Shown here: in pieces, positions 25,393-33,419 of the stretch
Position numbering within the stretch: the first letter of the stretch is position 1
Layout: every line of letters begins with the position of its first letter
DNA from: Serinicoccus kebangsaanensis
Lineage (GTDB): Bacteria; Actinomycetota; Actinomycetes; Actinomycetales; Dermatophilaceae
Direction: 5' to 3'
Assembly: GCF_008919445.1 (NCBI RefSeq)
Contig: NZ_VSLG01000001.1
Span: 248,001 to 312,000, forward strand
DNA: 64,000 bases
Position numbers and translations under genes: made by a program
The notes under the pieces: model-generated
Seen by the model: the letters and a program-made list of their open reading frames with translations, nothing else
The model's database searches: none
Told to the model about the DNA's origin: nothing

Positions 25393-26412
25393 TCAGGCCA
25401 GCGTCTGGGTCACGACGGACCCCATGGCGGAGTGCTCGACCCGCGCGAGCGCCCCGTTGACCAGCGGCAGGTGCGGCGCCACGTGGCCACACTCCACGTC
25501 GGCGACCACCGGGACGCCGAGACCGTCCAGGGCGTCCATGACCGCCTCGTGTTGAGTCAGGGTGGCACCATCCGGGGCCGTCGTCCGTCCCACGAGGACC
25601 GCTGAGGCGTCGTCGAAGAAGCCGGCCAGGCGCATACCGTGCAGGTTGCGGCAGATCGTGAGGGCATCGTGCTCCGCCGCCTCGACGTAGACCACCAGCC
25701 CATCCCCGAGGCTGGCCAGAGGACGAGGGTCGAGGTATGCCGTGCCCGCCAGGTTCGCCAGCGTCTCGATGCAGCCGCCGACGAGCCGCCCTGTGACGTC
25801 GACCTCGCCGTCGCCGTCCAGGCGCGTCCAGCCCCCGACGAGGTCGAGCGCGTAGGTGTCGTCCTCCGGGTGCTCGACCCAGTCGACGATGCCCTCGCGA
25901 TACCGCCCCGGCGAGGTCTGCCGCACGGTCGCTCCGCGTGGCAGGGCGACAAGGTCCAGCCAGCTCGCGATCCCGTCCGGCACGGAGTAGGGCGTGTCCA
26001 TGAGGTTCTGCCCGTGGATGGTCGCCCACCCGGCCCGGAGCGTGAGCGGGGTGATGATGGTGGCGATGTCGGAGAATCCCACCATCCACGTCGGCTCCGC
26101 CGCGGCCAGCCCGTCCCAGTCGAGGAGAGGCAGCAGGTCGATGGCCGTGTCCCCGCCCCAGGGCGGCACCACGGCGGCGATCCTCGGGTCGAGCAGCATC
26201 CGCTGCAGTTCCGCCGCCCGGTCGGCGGCGGAGGCGCTGACGTGGGTGGTCCCGTCCATGCACCCGCCGACGATGACGTCGTAGCCGCGGGTCCGCACTG
26301 CCTCGACCGCGACACCCAGGCGCGCGTGCAGCTCAGCCGGCACGCCCGCGGAGGGGCTCGTCACTCCGACGACGGCGCCCGGGCGCAGCGGCTCGGGGAA
26401 CCTCGGTCTCAC
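25393..26412 (-). CDS. S66-family LD-carboxypeptidase / MccF-like peptidase
   Basis: A 339-residue serine peptidase of family S66. The nucleophile serine lies in WMVGFSDIATIITPL near residue 110, with VVPPWGGDTAIDLL upstream. The catalytic Glu and His lie in VVYVEAAEHDALTICRNLHGM near 245 and ECGHVAPHLPLVNGA near 310. Family members trim the D-Ala from murein tetrapeptides (LdcA) or cleave the amide bond of microcin C analogues (MccF); the sequence seen here does not separate the two. It is a single gene with 104 bp upstream and 127 bp downstream, without an obvious partner. Confidence 0.88.
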   Translation of the reverse strand: MRPRFPEPLRPGAVVGVTSPSAGVPAELHARLGVAVEAVRTRGYDVIVGGCMDGTTHVSASAADRAAELQRMLLDPRIAAVVPPWGGDTAIDLLPLLDWDGLAAAEPTWMVGFSDIATIITPLTLRAGWATIHGQNLMDTPYSVPDGIASWLDLVALPRGATVRQTSPGRYREGIVDWVEHPEDDTYALDLVGGWTRLDGDGEVDVTGRLVGGCIETLANLAGTAYLDPRPLASLGDGLVVYVEAAEHDALTICRNLHGMRLAGFFDDASAVLVGRTTAPDGATLTQHEAVMDALDGLGVPVVADVECGHVAPHLPLVNGALARVEHSAMGSVVTQTLA

Positions 26413-26516
26413 CCGGCCACACTAGGTCGCCGGGTCACGTCTGTCCCGTGGATATCGGGGATATGCCCGACTCCCACGGGACCCTCCCCTCGGCGGCCCG
26501 GCGCGACGCCGACACC

Positions 26517-27449
26517 TCACTCCCCCGCCGAGCGGTAGAGCTGGGCGACCTCCTCGGCGGACAGGGCGCGGTACTTGCCGGGGCGCAGCTCGGCCAGCTT
26601 GATCGGTCCCACCTGGACCCGGGAGAGGGCCTCGACGGGGTAGCCGACCTCCTCCATCATCCGGCGCACGATGTGCTTGCGGCCCTCGTGCAGCACGATC
26701 TCCACGATGGAGTGACCGGGGATATCGTCGACCAGCTTGAAGCTGTCCGCCCTCGCGACCCCGTCCTCGAGCTCCACGCCGTCGCGGAGCTGCTTGCCGA
26801 TGCCGGGCCCGACGACCCCGTGGACCTGGGCGACATACGTCTTGGGCACGCCGTATGCCGGGTGCTGCAGCTTGTGCGCCAGGTCACCGTCGTTGGTGAG
26901 CAGCAGCAGCCCCTCGGTGTCGACGTCCAGCCGTCCCACGTGGAAGAGCCGGTGCGAGAGATGACCGACGTAGTCGGTCAGGCACGGGCGCCCCTCCTCG
27001 TCCTCCATGGTGGAGACCACGCCGGCCGGCTTGTTGAAGGCGAGGTAGACCTTGTCGGTGTCGACGACGACCCGGTCGCCGTCGACGTGCACGGTCTGGG
27101 TGGCGGGGTCGACCCGCACCCCGAGCTCGATGACGACCTGCCCGTCGACCTCGACCCGGCCCTCCTCGATGAGCTTCTCGCAGGCGCGGCGGCTCCCGAA
27201 GCCGGCACCGGCCAGCAGCTTCTGCAGCCGCACCCCCTCCGGGCTGTGCACGTCACGGGTCGCCGGGTCCGGCGGTGTGCTCGGACGACGGCGGCGGGGC
27301 GGCCGGGTGCCCCCGGCGCGCCGGGGGCCGGCGCCACCGCCCTGGGCGGGGACGCGCGGTCCGGACCGGCCGGCTCCTTGCCGTCCGCCCTGCCGCTGGC
27401 CTCTGCCCTGGCCGCCACGGCCTCCGGGGTTGCGCTTGCCGCTGGTCAT
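26517..27449 (-). CDS. rluB: 23S rRNA pseudouridine synthase RluB-type
   Basis: A 310-residue RsuA/RluB-family enzyme. The N-terminal 65 residues are a basic Gly/Arg/Gln-rich tail; an S4 domain follows (VRLQKLLAGAGFGSRRACEK); the catalytic aspartate is in HVGRLDVDTEGLLLLTNDG near residue 180; and HEGRKHIVRRMMEEVGYPV near 260 completes the active site. It converts a uridine in the peptidyl-transferase region of 23S rRNA. ATG 27449 overlaps the scpB stop. The parA-scpA-scpB-rluB order is conserved in many actinobacteria. Confidence 0.95.
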   Translation of the reverse strand: MTSGKRNPGGRGGQGRGQRQGGRQGAGRSGPRVPAQGGGAGPRRAGGTRPPRRRRPSTPPDPATRDVHSPEGVRLQKLLAGAGFGSRRACEKLIEEGRVEVDGQVVIELGVRVDPATQTVHVDGDRVVVDTDKVYLAFNKPAGVVSTMEDEEGRPCLTDYVGHLSHRLFHVGRLDVDTEGLLLLTNDGDLAHKLQHPAYGVPKTYVAQVHGVVGPGIGKQLRDGVELEDGVARADSFKLVDDIPGHSIVEIVLHEGRKHIVRRMMEEVGYPVEALSRVQVGPIKLAELRPGKYRALSAEEVAQLYRSAGE

Positions 27450-28090
27450 GCGAGTCCTTCCGACGCGAGCTCCTCGAGCACCTCGGCCGAGGGGAGATAG
27501 GGGGCCAGGGCCGGCAGGTCGTCGAGGCTGTCCAGGCCCATCCGCTGGAGGAACAGGTCGGTGGTGCCGTAGAGCACCGCTCCACCGCTCGGGTCCTGAC
27601 CGGTCTCGGTGACCATGCCGCGAGCCAGCAGGGTCCGCACGACCCCGTCCACGTTGACCCCGCGGATGGCACCGATCCTCGCCCGGCTGATGGGCTGCCG
27701 GTAGGCGATGACCGCCAGGGTCTCCAGCGCGGCCTGGGTGAGCCGGGCCTGCTGGCCACCCAGGAGGAACTTCTCCACCACCGGTGCGTATTCCGGCCGG
27801 CTGTAGACCCGCCACCCACCACCGAGCCGGCGCAGCATGAATCCGCGGCCGGCCTCGGCATACTCCTGGGCGAGCTCGTCGAGCACCGCCCCCACGTCGT
27901 CGACCGGCAGCTCCAGGGCGCTGGCCAGCGCCTCCTCGGTCACCGGCTCGTCGATGACCATGAGGACCGCCTCGATCGCCGACCTCGCCCCACCCGGGAA
28001 GTCGTGGATGTCGAAGGCCACCTGCTCGGTCTCCACCACCTGGTCGGCGATCTCCATCGGCCCTTCGCGCTGCTCATCCTGCTGGCTCAT
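27446..28090 (-). CDS. scpB: Segregation and condensation protein B
   Basis: A 214-residue ScpB, the winged-helix subunit that binds ScpA and SMC in the condensin complex. Recognisable parts are RSAIEAVLMVIDEPVTEEAL near residue 30, GRGFMLRRLGGGWRVYSRPEY near 75 and LTQAALETLAVIAYRQPISRARIGAIRGVNVDGVV near 105. ATG 28090 follows an AGGAGGTGG ribosome-binding site and overlaps the scpA 3' end by 17 bp, so the two subunits are translated together. Confidence 0.95.
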   Translation of the reverse strand: MSQQDEQREGPMEIADQVVETEQVAFDIHDFPGGARSAIEAVLMVIDEPVTEEALASALELPVDDVGAVLDELAQEYAEAGRGFMLRRLGGGWRVYSRPEYAPVVEKFLLGGQQARLTQAALETLAVIAYRQPISRARIGAIRGVNVDGVVRTLLARGMVTETGQDPSGGAVLYGTTDLFLQRMGLDSLDDLPALAPYLPSAEVLEELASEGLA

Positions 28091-28985
28091 CGGCCACCTC
28101 CTCGTCGAACTCCGCCCCGACCTGGTCGCCGACCTCCCCGGAGTCCGGACCGGTCCAGCGGACGATGATCTCGCCCAGCGCCTCGTCCTGCTCCAGCGCG
28201 ACCACCGTGTCACGGTAGAGCTCGAGCAGGGACAGGAAGCGGGCGACGATCACCAAGGTGGTGTCGGCGTCCGCGACCAGGTCGCGGAAGCTGGCGCTCC
28301 CCCGGTCGCGCAGCCGCGAGACGAGGATGGACGCCTGCTCCCGCACCGACACCTGCGCGGCGTGCAGGTGCTCCACCCCGACGGCCGGGGGCGGCTTGGG
28401 GATCATCGCCGTGCCGGCGATCATCGCCAGCTGCTCCGGGGTCACGGTGAGCACCAGATCGGGCAGCAGCGAGGCGAAGCGCTCCTCCACCCCGACGTCC
28501 CGGGCGAAGATCCGGCCCTTGCCCTCCATCTGCAGCCGCAGCTCGTCGGCGACCTGCTTGAACGCGCGGTACTGCAGCAGGCGGGCGAAGAGCAGGTCGC
28601 GGGCCTCGATGAGTGCCAGGTCCTCCTCGTCGTCCTCGCGGGCGCTCGGCAGCAGCCGGGCCGCCTTGAGGTCGAGCAGGGTCGCGGCGATGAGGACGAA
28701 CTCGCTCGCCTGCGACAGGTCCCACTCACCCTCATCCTCCTGCGCGGCGCGCAGGTAGGCGACGAACTCGTCGGTCACCCTGGCCAGCGCGATCTCGGTG
28801 ACGTCCAGCTTGTGCTTGGCGATGAGGCCGAGCAGCAGCTCGAACGGACCGGAGAAGACGTCGAGATGGACCTCGAACCCGCCCCGTCCGCTGACCAGCA
28901 CCCCGCCCGGGGTCTCCTCCCCCGTGGTGCCGGCCGCTGCGTGCGGATCGGTCGCCCCGGTCTCGGGGGCCGGTGCAGGCGGCAC
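28074..28985 (-). CDS. scpA: Segregation and condensation protein A
   Basis: A 303-residue kleisin subunit of the SMC condensin. The core begins FEVHLDVFSGPFELLLGLIAKHKLDVTEIALA near residue 37 and includes DLSQASEFVLIAATLLDLKA and, at the C-terminal winged helix, TTLVIVARFLSLLELYRD. About 35 disordered residues precede it. The start is GTG 28985, 11 bp after the parA stop, with GAGGT upstream. It is co-transcribed with parA and scpB, a chromosome-segregation operon. Confidence 0.95.
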   Translation of the reverse strand: MPPAPAPETGATDPHAAAGTTGEETPGGVLVSGRGGFEVHLDVFSGPFELLLGLIAKHKLDVTEIALARVTDEFVAYLRAAQEDEGEWDLSQASEFVLIAATLLDLKAARLLPSAREDDEEDLALIEARDLLFARLLQYRAFKQVADELRLQMEGKGRIFARDVGVEERFASLLPDLVLTVTPEQLAMIAGTAMIPKPPPAVGVEHLHAAQVSVREQASILVSRLRDRGSASFRDLVADADTTLVIVARFLSLLELYRDTVVALEQDEALGEIIVRWTGPDSGEVGDQVGAEFDEEVADEPAG

Positions 28986-28996
28986 ACCGACCTCGC

Positions 28997-29881
28997 TCAG
29001 GGGGCGCCGCCCCGCGCGATGAGCTCGCGGGCGAGCTGACGGTATGCCTCCGCGCCGGAGTGCGTGCTGGCGTAGGTGGTGATCGGCTCGGCGGCGAGGG
29101 TGGCGTCGGGGAACTTCACGGTCCGGCTGATGACGGTGTGGAAGACGGTGTCGCCGAAGTGGTCGACGACGCTGCGGACGACCTCACGGGAGTGCAGGGT
29201 GCGACCGTCGTACATCGTGGCGAGGATCCCATCCATCTCCAGCCGCGGGTTGAGCCGGTCGGTGATCTTCTCGATCGTCTCGATGAGCAGGGCCACCCCG
29301 CGCATCGCGAAGAACTCGGTCTCCAGCGGGATGATGACGCCGTGGGACGCCGTCAGCGCGTTGACGGTGAGCAGCCCGAGCGAGGGCTGGCAGTCGATGA
29401 AGACGACGTCGTAGTCGTCCACCACGGCACGCAGGGTGCGGGCCAGGACCTGCTCGCGGGCGACCTCCCCGACCAGCTGGACCTCGGCCGCGGACAGGTC
29501 GATGTTGGCCGGCAGCACGTCGATCCCGGGCACCGCGGTCGGCTGGATGACGTCGCGGACGTCGTGCCCCCGCTCGACCAGCAGGTTGTAGATCGTCACG
29601 TCCAGCTCGTGCGTCCGGACCCCGAGACCGACCGAGAGCGCGCCCTGCGGGTCGAAGTCGACCATGAGCACCTTCCGGCCGTACTCCGCGAGGGCGGCGC
29701 CGAGGTTGATCGTCGTGGTGGTCTTGCCCACCCCACCCTTCTGGTTGCACATCGCGATGATGCGCGCGGGGCCGTGGCTGGCCAGCGGCTCGGGCACGGG
29801 GAAGTCGGGCAGCGGACGGCCGGTGGGCCCCTCCTGGCCCACGCCCGAGGTCTCGGTGCCGGGCAGCCGGTCGTGACTCAC
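28997..29881 (-). CDS. ParA-family chromosome-partitioning ATPase
   Basis: A 294-residue ParA/Soj-type ATPase. The deviant Walker A is AMCNQKGGVGKTTTTINLG near residue 45, Walker A' follows in VLMVDFDPQGALSVGLG, and Walker B is DVVFIDCQPSLGLLTVNAL near 140. A 37-residue disordered leader precedes the core. No parB gene is near, as usual for this scpAB-linked paralogue; it is distinct from the origin-proximal parAB pair. It leads the operon parA-scpA-scpB-rluB. The palindrome at 29973-29991 lies 92 bp upstream in its leader region. Confidence 0.92.
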   Translation of the reverse strand: MSHDRLPGTETSGVGQEGPTGRPLPDFPVPEPLASHGPARIIAMCNQKGGVGKTTTTINLGAALAEYGRKVLMVDFDPQGALSVGLGVRTHELDVTIYNLLVERGHDVRDVIQPTAVPGIDVLPANIDLSAAEVQLVGEVAREQVLARTLRAVVDDYDVVFIDCQPSLGLLTVNALTASHGVIIPLETEFFAMRGVALLIETIEKITDRLNPRLEMDGILATMYDGRTLHSREVVRSVVDHFGDTVFHTVISRTVKFPDATLAAEPITTYASTHSGAEAYRQLARELIARGGAP

Positions 29882-29972
29882 GTGGTGTCTCCAGATCCGT
29901 TCGGTGGTGGTCGGCGTCCCGCCGATCGCTCCGACCCTAATCCACGGGTCCAGGTCGGGTCACTCCTCTGCA

Positions 29973-29991
29973 CCTCGACCTGAGGTCGAGG
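29973..29991. promoter_or_regulatory. 19-bp palindrome upstream of parA
   Basis: CCTCGACCTGAGGTCGAGG is a 9+1+9 perfect inverted repeat between xerD and parA. Its length and its dyad of CTC/GAG type resemble MerR-family operators. It has no U-rich tail on either strand, so it is less likely to be a terminator. No MerR gene is in the window. Confidence 0.45.
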
Positions 29992-30004
29992 GTTGGCAAT
30001 GCGC

Positions 30005-30982
30005 TCAGCCCCGCGCCCGCGGGTGGGCCTGGGCATACACCTCCCTCAGGTGCTGGGTGGAGACGTGCGTGTAGATCTGGGTGGTCGCGACGGACGCGTG
30101 CCCGAGCAGCTCCTGGACCACCCGCACGTCCGCGCCCCCGTCGAGCAGGTGGGTGGCGAAGGAGTGGCGCAGGGTGTGCGGCGAGACCGCGTCGCCCAGA
30201 CCCGCCCGCTCCGCGGCCGCCTTGATGACGGTCCAGACCGACTGCCGCGACAGCCGTCCGCCCCGGGCGTTGACGAAGACGGCGGGCGTGCCCTTGCCCC
30301 GGCGCGCGAGCTCGGGCCGACCCCGGACCAGCCACGCGTCCACCGCGTCACGGGCATACCGTCCCATGGGCACGATCCGCTCCTTGCGGCCCTTGCCGAA
30401 CAGCCGCACGACCCCGGGGAGCCCGTCCGCGTCCCCGTCCTCGGGCCGGGCCAGGTCGAGGTCGTCGACGTCGAGGTCGATCGCCTCACTGACTCGCGCA
30501 CCGCAGCCGTAGAGCACCTCGAGCAGCGCCCGGTCGCGCAAGGCCGCGGGGGTGTCGCCGAGCGCCGCCGCCTGCAGCAACCGCTCCACCTCCGCGACGC
30601 CCAGCGCCTTGGGCAGCCGCCGCGGTGGGGTCGGCGGGGCGACGGCGCGGGCGGGGTCGTCGGCCGACTCACCCTCGCCCGCCAGGAAGGTGTGCAGACC
30701 CCGGACCGCCACCACGGCCCGGGCCGCGGACGTGGCGGCCAGCGGCCGGTGGTCCTCGTCGCCGGTGCGCAGGTGGGCGAGGAAGTCGCTCACGTGCTGC
30801 TCCTGCACCTCGTCCGGCGCGGTGACCCCGCGGGCGGCGAGGAAGGCGACGTAGCGGTCCAGGTCTCGCCGGTAGGCCCTTAGCGTGTGCTCGGACCTGC
30901 CCCGCTCCACCCGCAGGTGGTCCAGCCAGTCCCCCGCGGCACGCGCCAGCGGCGTCGGGGTCGCAGGCGGCTCTGGGGTCAC
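30005..30982 (-). CDS. xerD: Site-specific tyrosine recombinase XerD
   Basis: A 325-residue tyrosine recombinase that resolves chromosome dimers at dif together with XerC and FtsK. The N-terminal SAM-like DNA-binding domain has [25 protein letters not shown] near residue 18. Catalytic residues are seen in [16 protein letters not shown] (Arg), [12 protein letters not shown] (Lys), [19 protein letters not shown] (His, Arg) and [16 protein letters not shown] (His, Tyr nucleophile). The start is GTG 30982. It is encoded immediately beside the opposed 22-bp repeat arrays at 31006-31263, which lie in its promoter region. Confidence 0.93.
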   Translation of the reverse strand: MTPEPPATPTPLARAAGDWLDHLRVERGRSEHTLRAYRRDLDRYVAFLAARGVTAPDEVQEQHVSDFLAHLRTGDEDHRPLAATSAARAVVAVRGLHTFLAGEGESADDPARAVAPPTPPRRLPKALGVAEVERLLQAAALGDTPAALRDRALLEVLYGCGARVSEAIDLDVDDLDLARPEDGDADGLPGVVRLFGKGRKERIVPMGRYARDAVDAWLVRGRPELARRGKGTPAVFVNARGGRLSRQSVWTVIKAAAERAGLGDAVSPHTLRHSFATHLLDGGADVRVVQELLGHASVATTQIYTHVSTQHLREVYAQAHPRARG

Positions 30983-31005
30983 GCCTCCGATCCTCTCAGC
31001 ACTCC

Positions 31006-31159
31006 GACCGGCCGCACGGTTTGCGTCGACCGACCGCGCAGTGTGCGTCGACCGACCGCACGGTTTGTATCGACCGACCGCGCGGTTTGTGTCGACCGGC
31101 CGCACGGTTTGTATCGACCGACCGCGCGGTTTGTGTCGACCGACCGCGCACTGTGCATG
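31006..31159 (+). repeat. Tandem array of seven 22-bp units (left arm)
   Basis: Seven contiguous units of exactly 22 bp start at 31006, 31028, 31050, 31072, 31094, 31116 and 31138. Each begins GACCG[AG]CCGC and continues [AG]CGGTTTG in most copies, ending in TC. Units differ by one to four bases, and alternate units resemble each other (two-unit periodicity, GTATC versus GTGTC ends). There are no spacers, so it is not a CRISPR array. Confidence 0.95.
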
Positions 31160-31162
31160 GTC

Positions 31163-31263
31163 GTGCGGCCAGTCCGCGCAAACCGTGCGGCCGGTCCGCG
31201 CAAAACGTGCGGCCAGTCCGCGCAAAACGTGCGGCCAGTCCGCGCAAAACGTGCGGCCGGTCG
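31163..31263 (-). repeat. Opposed tandem array of 22-bp units (right arm)
   Basis: Units start at 31163, 31185, 31207 and 31229, each beginning GTGCGGCC[AG]GTCCGCGC and ending in a run of A with C. A partial fifth copy runs to 31263. Read on the minus strand they start GACCGGCCGCAC or GACTGGCCGCAC, the same core as the left array. The two arrays therefore form one large imperfect inverted repeat centred near 31160, in the gap between xerD and the divergent membrane-protein gene. Confidence 0.93.
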
Positions 31264-31300
31264 GGGTGAGGGCGGGGGTCGCGTGGGTCAGGATGGCCCC

Positions 31301-31906
31301 ATGCGCTGGTATGCCGATGCTCCCGTCCGTCGCACCCGCCAGGTCGCGGCGGACTTGTTCGTCCTGGGCTGGGTGGTGGTCTGGGTGCTCGTCGGGCGGT
31401 GGGTGTTCGGCCTGGTGATGACGCTCGCGGCCCCCGCGGACCCGCTGCGCTCGGCCGGGACGGGCCTGCAGACCCGGATGAACGACGTCGCCGGCCGGGT
31501 GACCGAGATCCCCCTCGTCGGCGACGACCTCCAGGCACCGTTCACCGGAGCGGCTGGGGTCGGCACCGACCTGGTCACTGCCGGGGACCGGTTGGAGGGG
31601 TCGGTCACGACCGTCGCCTGGTTGGTGAGCCTGCTCAGCGCCGGCACGCCCATCCTCGTCGTGGTGCTCGTGTGGGCGCTGCTGCGCCTCGCCTGGGTCC
31701 GTCGCGCACGCTCGTTGGGAGGCGAGCTCGACGACCCCGAGTCGGTGCAGCTGCTGGCCCTCCGCGCGCTGGTGCGTCAGCATCCTCGGCGGCTGCAGCG
31801 GCTCGTCCCCGACCCGGTGGGCGCCTGGACCTCGGGCGACCCCGAGGCGTTGCGTGCCCTCGCAGACCTGGAGCTGGCGGAGGTGGGCCTGCGCGCGCGA
31901 CGCTAA
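31301..31906 (+). CDS. Small two-helix membrane protein of unknown function
   Basis: A 201-residue protein with two hydrophobic segments: [20 protein letters not shown] near residue 20, and a longer one around [18 protein letters not shown] near 118. About 70 mostly polar residues lie between them and the C-terminal 75 residues are basic and soluble ([20 protein letters not shown]). It has good third-position GC and no recognisable family. The gene is divergent from xerD across the 22-bp repeat arrays and ends 37 bp from the convergent hisIE gene. Confidence 0.8.
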   Translation: MRWYADAPVRRTRQVAADLFVLGWVVVWVLVGRWVFGLVMTLAAPADPLRSAGTGLQTRMNDVAGRVTEIPLVGDDLQAPFTGAAGVGTDLVTAGDRLEGSVTTVAWLVSLLSAGTPILVVVLVWALLRLAWVRRARSLGGELDDPESVQLLALRALVRQHPRRLQRLVPDPVGAWTSGDPEALRALADLELAEVGLRARR

Positions 31907-31943
31907 CCGCCTGCGCCGGCCCCCCGGCCCGGTGCCGCGACCC

Positions 31944-32585
31944 TCAGCCGTGCCGCTCGCGCAGCACCCTCTCGACGTCAGCGAGCCCGAGGTCGCGGGA
32001 GCGGAGCAGGACCAGCAGGTGGTAGACGAGATCGGCCGACTCGCCGAGCAGCGCCTCGTCGTCCTGCGCCACCGCGGCAAGCGCGGTCTCGACACCCTCC
32101 TCCCCGACCTTCTGTGCGATCCGCCGCACCCCCGCGTCGAAGAGCGTCGTGGTGTAGGACCCCTCCGGCCGCTCCTCGTGACGTCCGCGCACCAGCTCGT
32201 CCAGCTCGTGCACGAACGACCCGGGGCGGGCGCCGGGGTCGAAGCAGGTCTGCTCACCGGTGTGGCACGTGGGGCCGGTGGGTATGACGTGGAGCAGCAG
32301 GGTGTCCCGGTCGCAGTCCAGCTCGATGCCCTCGACCCGGAGGACGTTGCCGCTGGTCTCCCCCTTGGTCCACTGGGCGCCGCGGCTCCGGCTGTAGAAC
32401 GTGGCCAGGCCCGTCTGGATCGTCGTGGTCAGCGCCTGCTCGTCGAGGAAGCCGACCATGAGCACCTGGCGGGTCCGGGCGTGCTGCACCACGCCGGGGA
32501 TGATCCCGTCCGTCTTCGAGAAGTCGACGTCGCCGACCCCGAAGCCCACGTCTGGCGCAACCACTCGTGACGCTCGGTCGGTCAT
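31944..32585 (-). CDS. hisI: Bifunctional phosphoribosyl-AMP cyclohydrolase / phosphoribosyl-ATP pyrophosphatase (HisIE)
   Basis: A 213-residue fusion catalysing steps 2 and 3 of histidine synthesis. The HisI part has [26 protein letters not shown] near residue 40, WTKGETSGN and the zinc/magnesium ligands in [10 protein letters not shown] and [12 protein letters not shown]. The HisE part starts [12 protein letters not shown] near 125 and has [18 protein letters not shown]. Actinobacteria normally keep hisI and hisE separate; the fusion is typical of gammaproteobacteria. The ATG at 32585 is chosen because it overlaps the stop of an upstream 11-codon ORF; a 13-residue longer form from 32624 exists only because of the 32-bp repeat. 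It is the last gene of the his operon. Confidence 0.94.
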   Translation of the reverse strand: MTDRASRVVAPDVGFGVGDVDFSKTDGIIPGVVQHARTRQVLMVGFLDEQALTTTIQTGLATFYSRSRGAQWTKGETSGNVLRVEGIELDCDRDTLLLHVIPTGPTCHTGEQTCFDPGARPGSFVHELDELVRGRHEERPEGSYTTTLFDAGVRRIAQKVGEEGVETALAAVAQDDEALLGESADLVYHLLVLLRSRDLGLADVERVLRERHG

Positions 32586-32617
32586 GAGACATCCATTCGT
32601 GACGCTCGGTCGGTCAT
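32582..32617 (-). CDS. 11-codon mini-ORF 2 in hisF-hisIE junction
   Basis: A second identical 11-codon ORF from ATG 32617. Its TGA overlaps the hisIE start at 32585 as ATGA, so the chain hisF, mini-ORF 1, mini-ORF 2, hisIE is joined by three consecutive 4-base overlaps. Confidence 0.45.
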   Translation of the reverse strand: MTDRASRMDVS

Positions 32618-32649
32618 GAGACATCCATTCGTGACGCTCGGTCGGTCAT
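32614..32649 (-). CDS. 11-codon mini-ORF 1 in hisF-hisIE junction
   Basis: ATG 32649 overlaps the hisF stop (ATGA) and encodes [11 protein letters not shown], ending in a TGA that overlaps the next ATG. These first seven residues equal the first seven of HisIE. It is probably translated by coupling but is unlikely to be functional as a peptide; its role would be to relay ribosomes onward. Confidence 0.45.
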   Translation of the reverse strand: MTDRASRMDVS

Positions 32650-33419
32650 GAGCGGACCTCGATCCCCGCGTCGGCCAGGGTCCGCTTGAGCGACGGGATG
32701 GGGATGGACCCGTCGTGGAAGACCGTCGCCGCGAGCGCGCCGTCGACGTCCGCCTCGCGGAAGACGTCGACGAAGTGCTGCGGCGCGCCGGCGCCACCGC
32801 TGGCCACGAGGGGCACCGGGCACAGGGACCGGACAGCTGTCAGTTGTTCGACGTCGTAGCCGTCGCGCACGCCGTCCGAGCCCATGCAGTTGAGCACGAC
32901 CTCCCCGGCACCCAGCCCGACGACCTCGCGCACCCAGTCCAGCGTGGTGGTGGGCAGCGCACGCGTGGCCTCGGGGCTGCCGGTGAACTGCCGGATCCGC
33001 CACTGCCCGTCCGCGTCCCGCAGGCTGTCCACGCCGACCACGACGCACTGGACACCGAAGGCGTCGGCCAGCTCACCCACCAGCGCGGGCCGCTGGGTGG
33101 CGGGCGTGTTGACCGACACCTTGTCCGCGCCGGCGTGCAGCACCGCGCGGGCCGTGTCCACCGACCGGATGCCGCCGGCGACGCAGAACGGGATGTCGAT
33201 CGCACGGGCCACCCGCTCGACCCAGTCCACGTCGACGCCGCGGCCCTCGGGACTGGCGGTGATGTCGTAGAACACGAGCTCGTCGGCCCCCTCCCGGGCA
33301 TACCGCTCGGCGAGCTCGACGATGTCGCCCATGTCGCGGTGGTCGCGGAAGCGGGTGCCCTTGACCACCCTGCCCTCCCGCACGTCCAGGCAGGGGATGA
33401 TGCGGCGGGCCAGCGTCAT
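32646..33419 (-). CDS. hisF: Imidazole glycerol phosphate synthase cyclase subunit HisF
   Basis: A 257-residue TIM barrel that, with HisH, makes imidazole glycerol phosphate and AICAR. Catalytic Asp residues are in [15 protein letters not shown] (residue about 11) and in [19 protein letters not shown] near 175. Other family marks are [26 protein letters not shown] and the phosphate-binding [11 protein letters not shown]. The insert [17 protein letters not shown] is of the length seen in proteobacterial HisF. ATG 33419 has AGGAGCAGGT upstream and overlaps the hisA stop. Confidence 0.96.
   Translation of the reverse strand: MTLARRIIPCLDVREGRVVKGTRFRDHRDMGDIVELAERYAREGADELVFYDITASPEGRGVDVDWVERVARAIDIPFCVAGGIRSVDTARAVLHAGADKVSVNTPATQRPALVGELADAFGVQCVVVGVDSLRDADGQWRIRQFTGSPEATRALPTTTLDWVREVVGLGAGEVVLNCMGSDGVRDGYDVEQLTAVRSLCPVPLVASGGAGAPQHFVDVFREADVDGALAATVFHDGSIPIPSLKRTLADAGIEVRS

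Larger units (their letters stand above)
32566..32652. repeat. 32-bp tandem direct repeat at the hisF-hisIE junction
   Basis: Copies start at 32566, 32598 and 32630 (the last is 23 bp long) and are identical where they overlap. Each carries an ATGA box. The copies at 32566 and 32598 were probably made by duplication of the original hisF-stop/hisI-start overlap. The period of 32 equals 36 minus 4, so each copy encodes a 36-nt ORF whose stop overlaps the next start. Confidence 0.95.

Noticed and set aside
29973-29991. Palindrome as intrinsic terminator of xerD
   Set aside because: The stem has a one-base loop and no U-rich tail on either strand, so a protein-binding site is more likely.
31006-31263. 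Resemblance to a CRISPR array
   Set aside because: The 22-bp units are contiguous with no spacers, diverge among themselves and reverse orientation midway; no cas genes are near.
32586-32624. Thirteen-residue N-terminal extension of HisIE from ATG 32624
   Set aside because: It exists only because the 32-bp repeat puts another ATG in frame; the start at 32585 keeps the ATGA coupling and the normal protein start.
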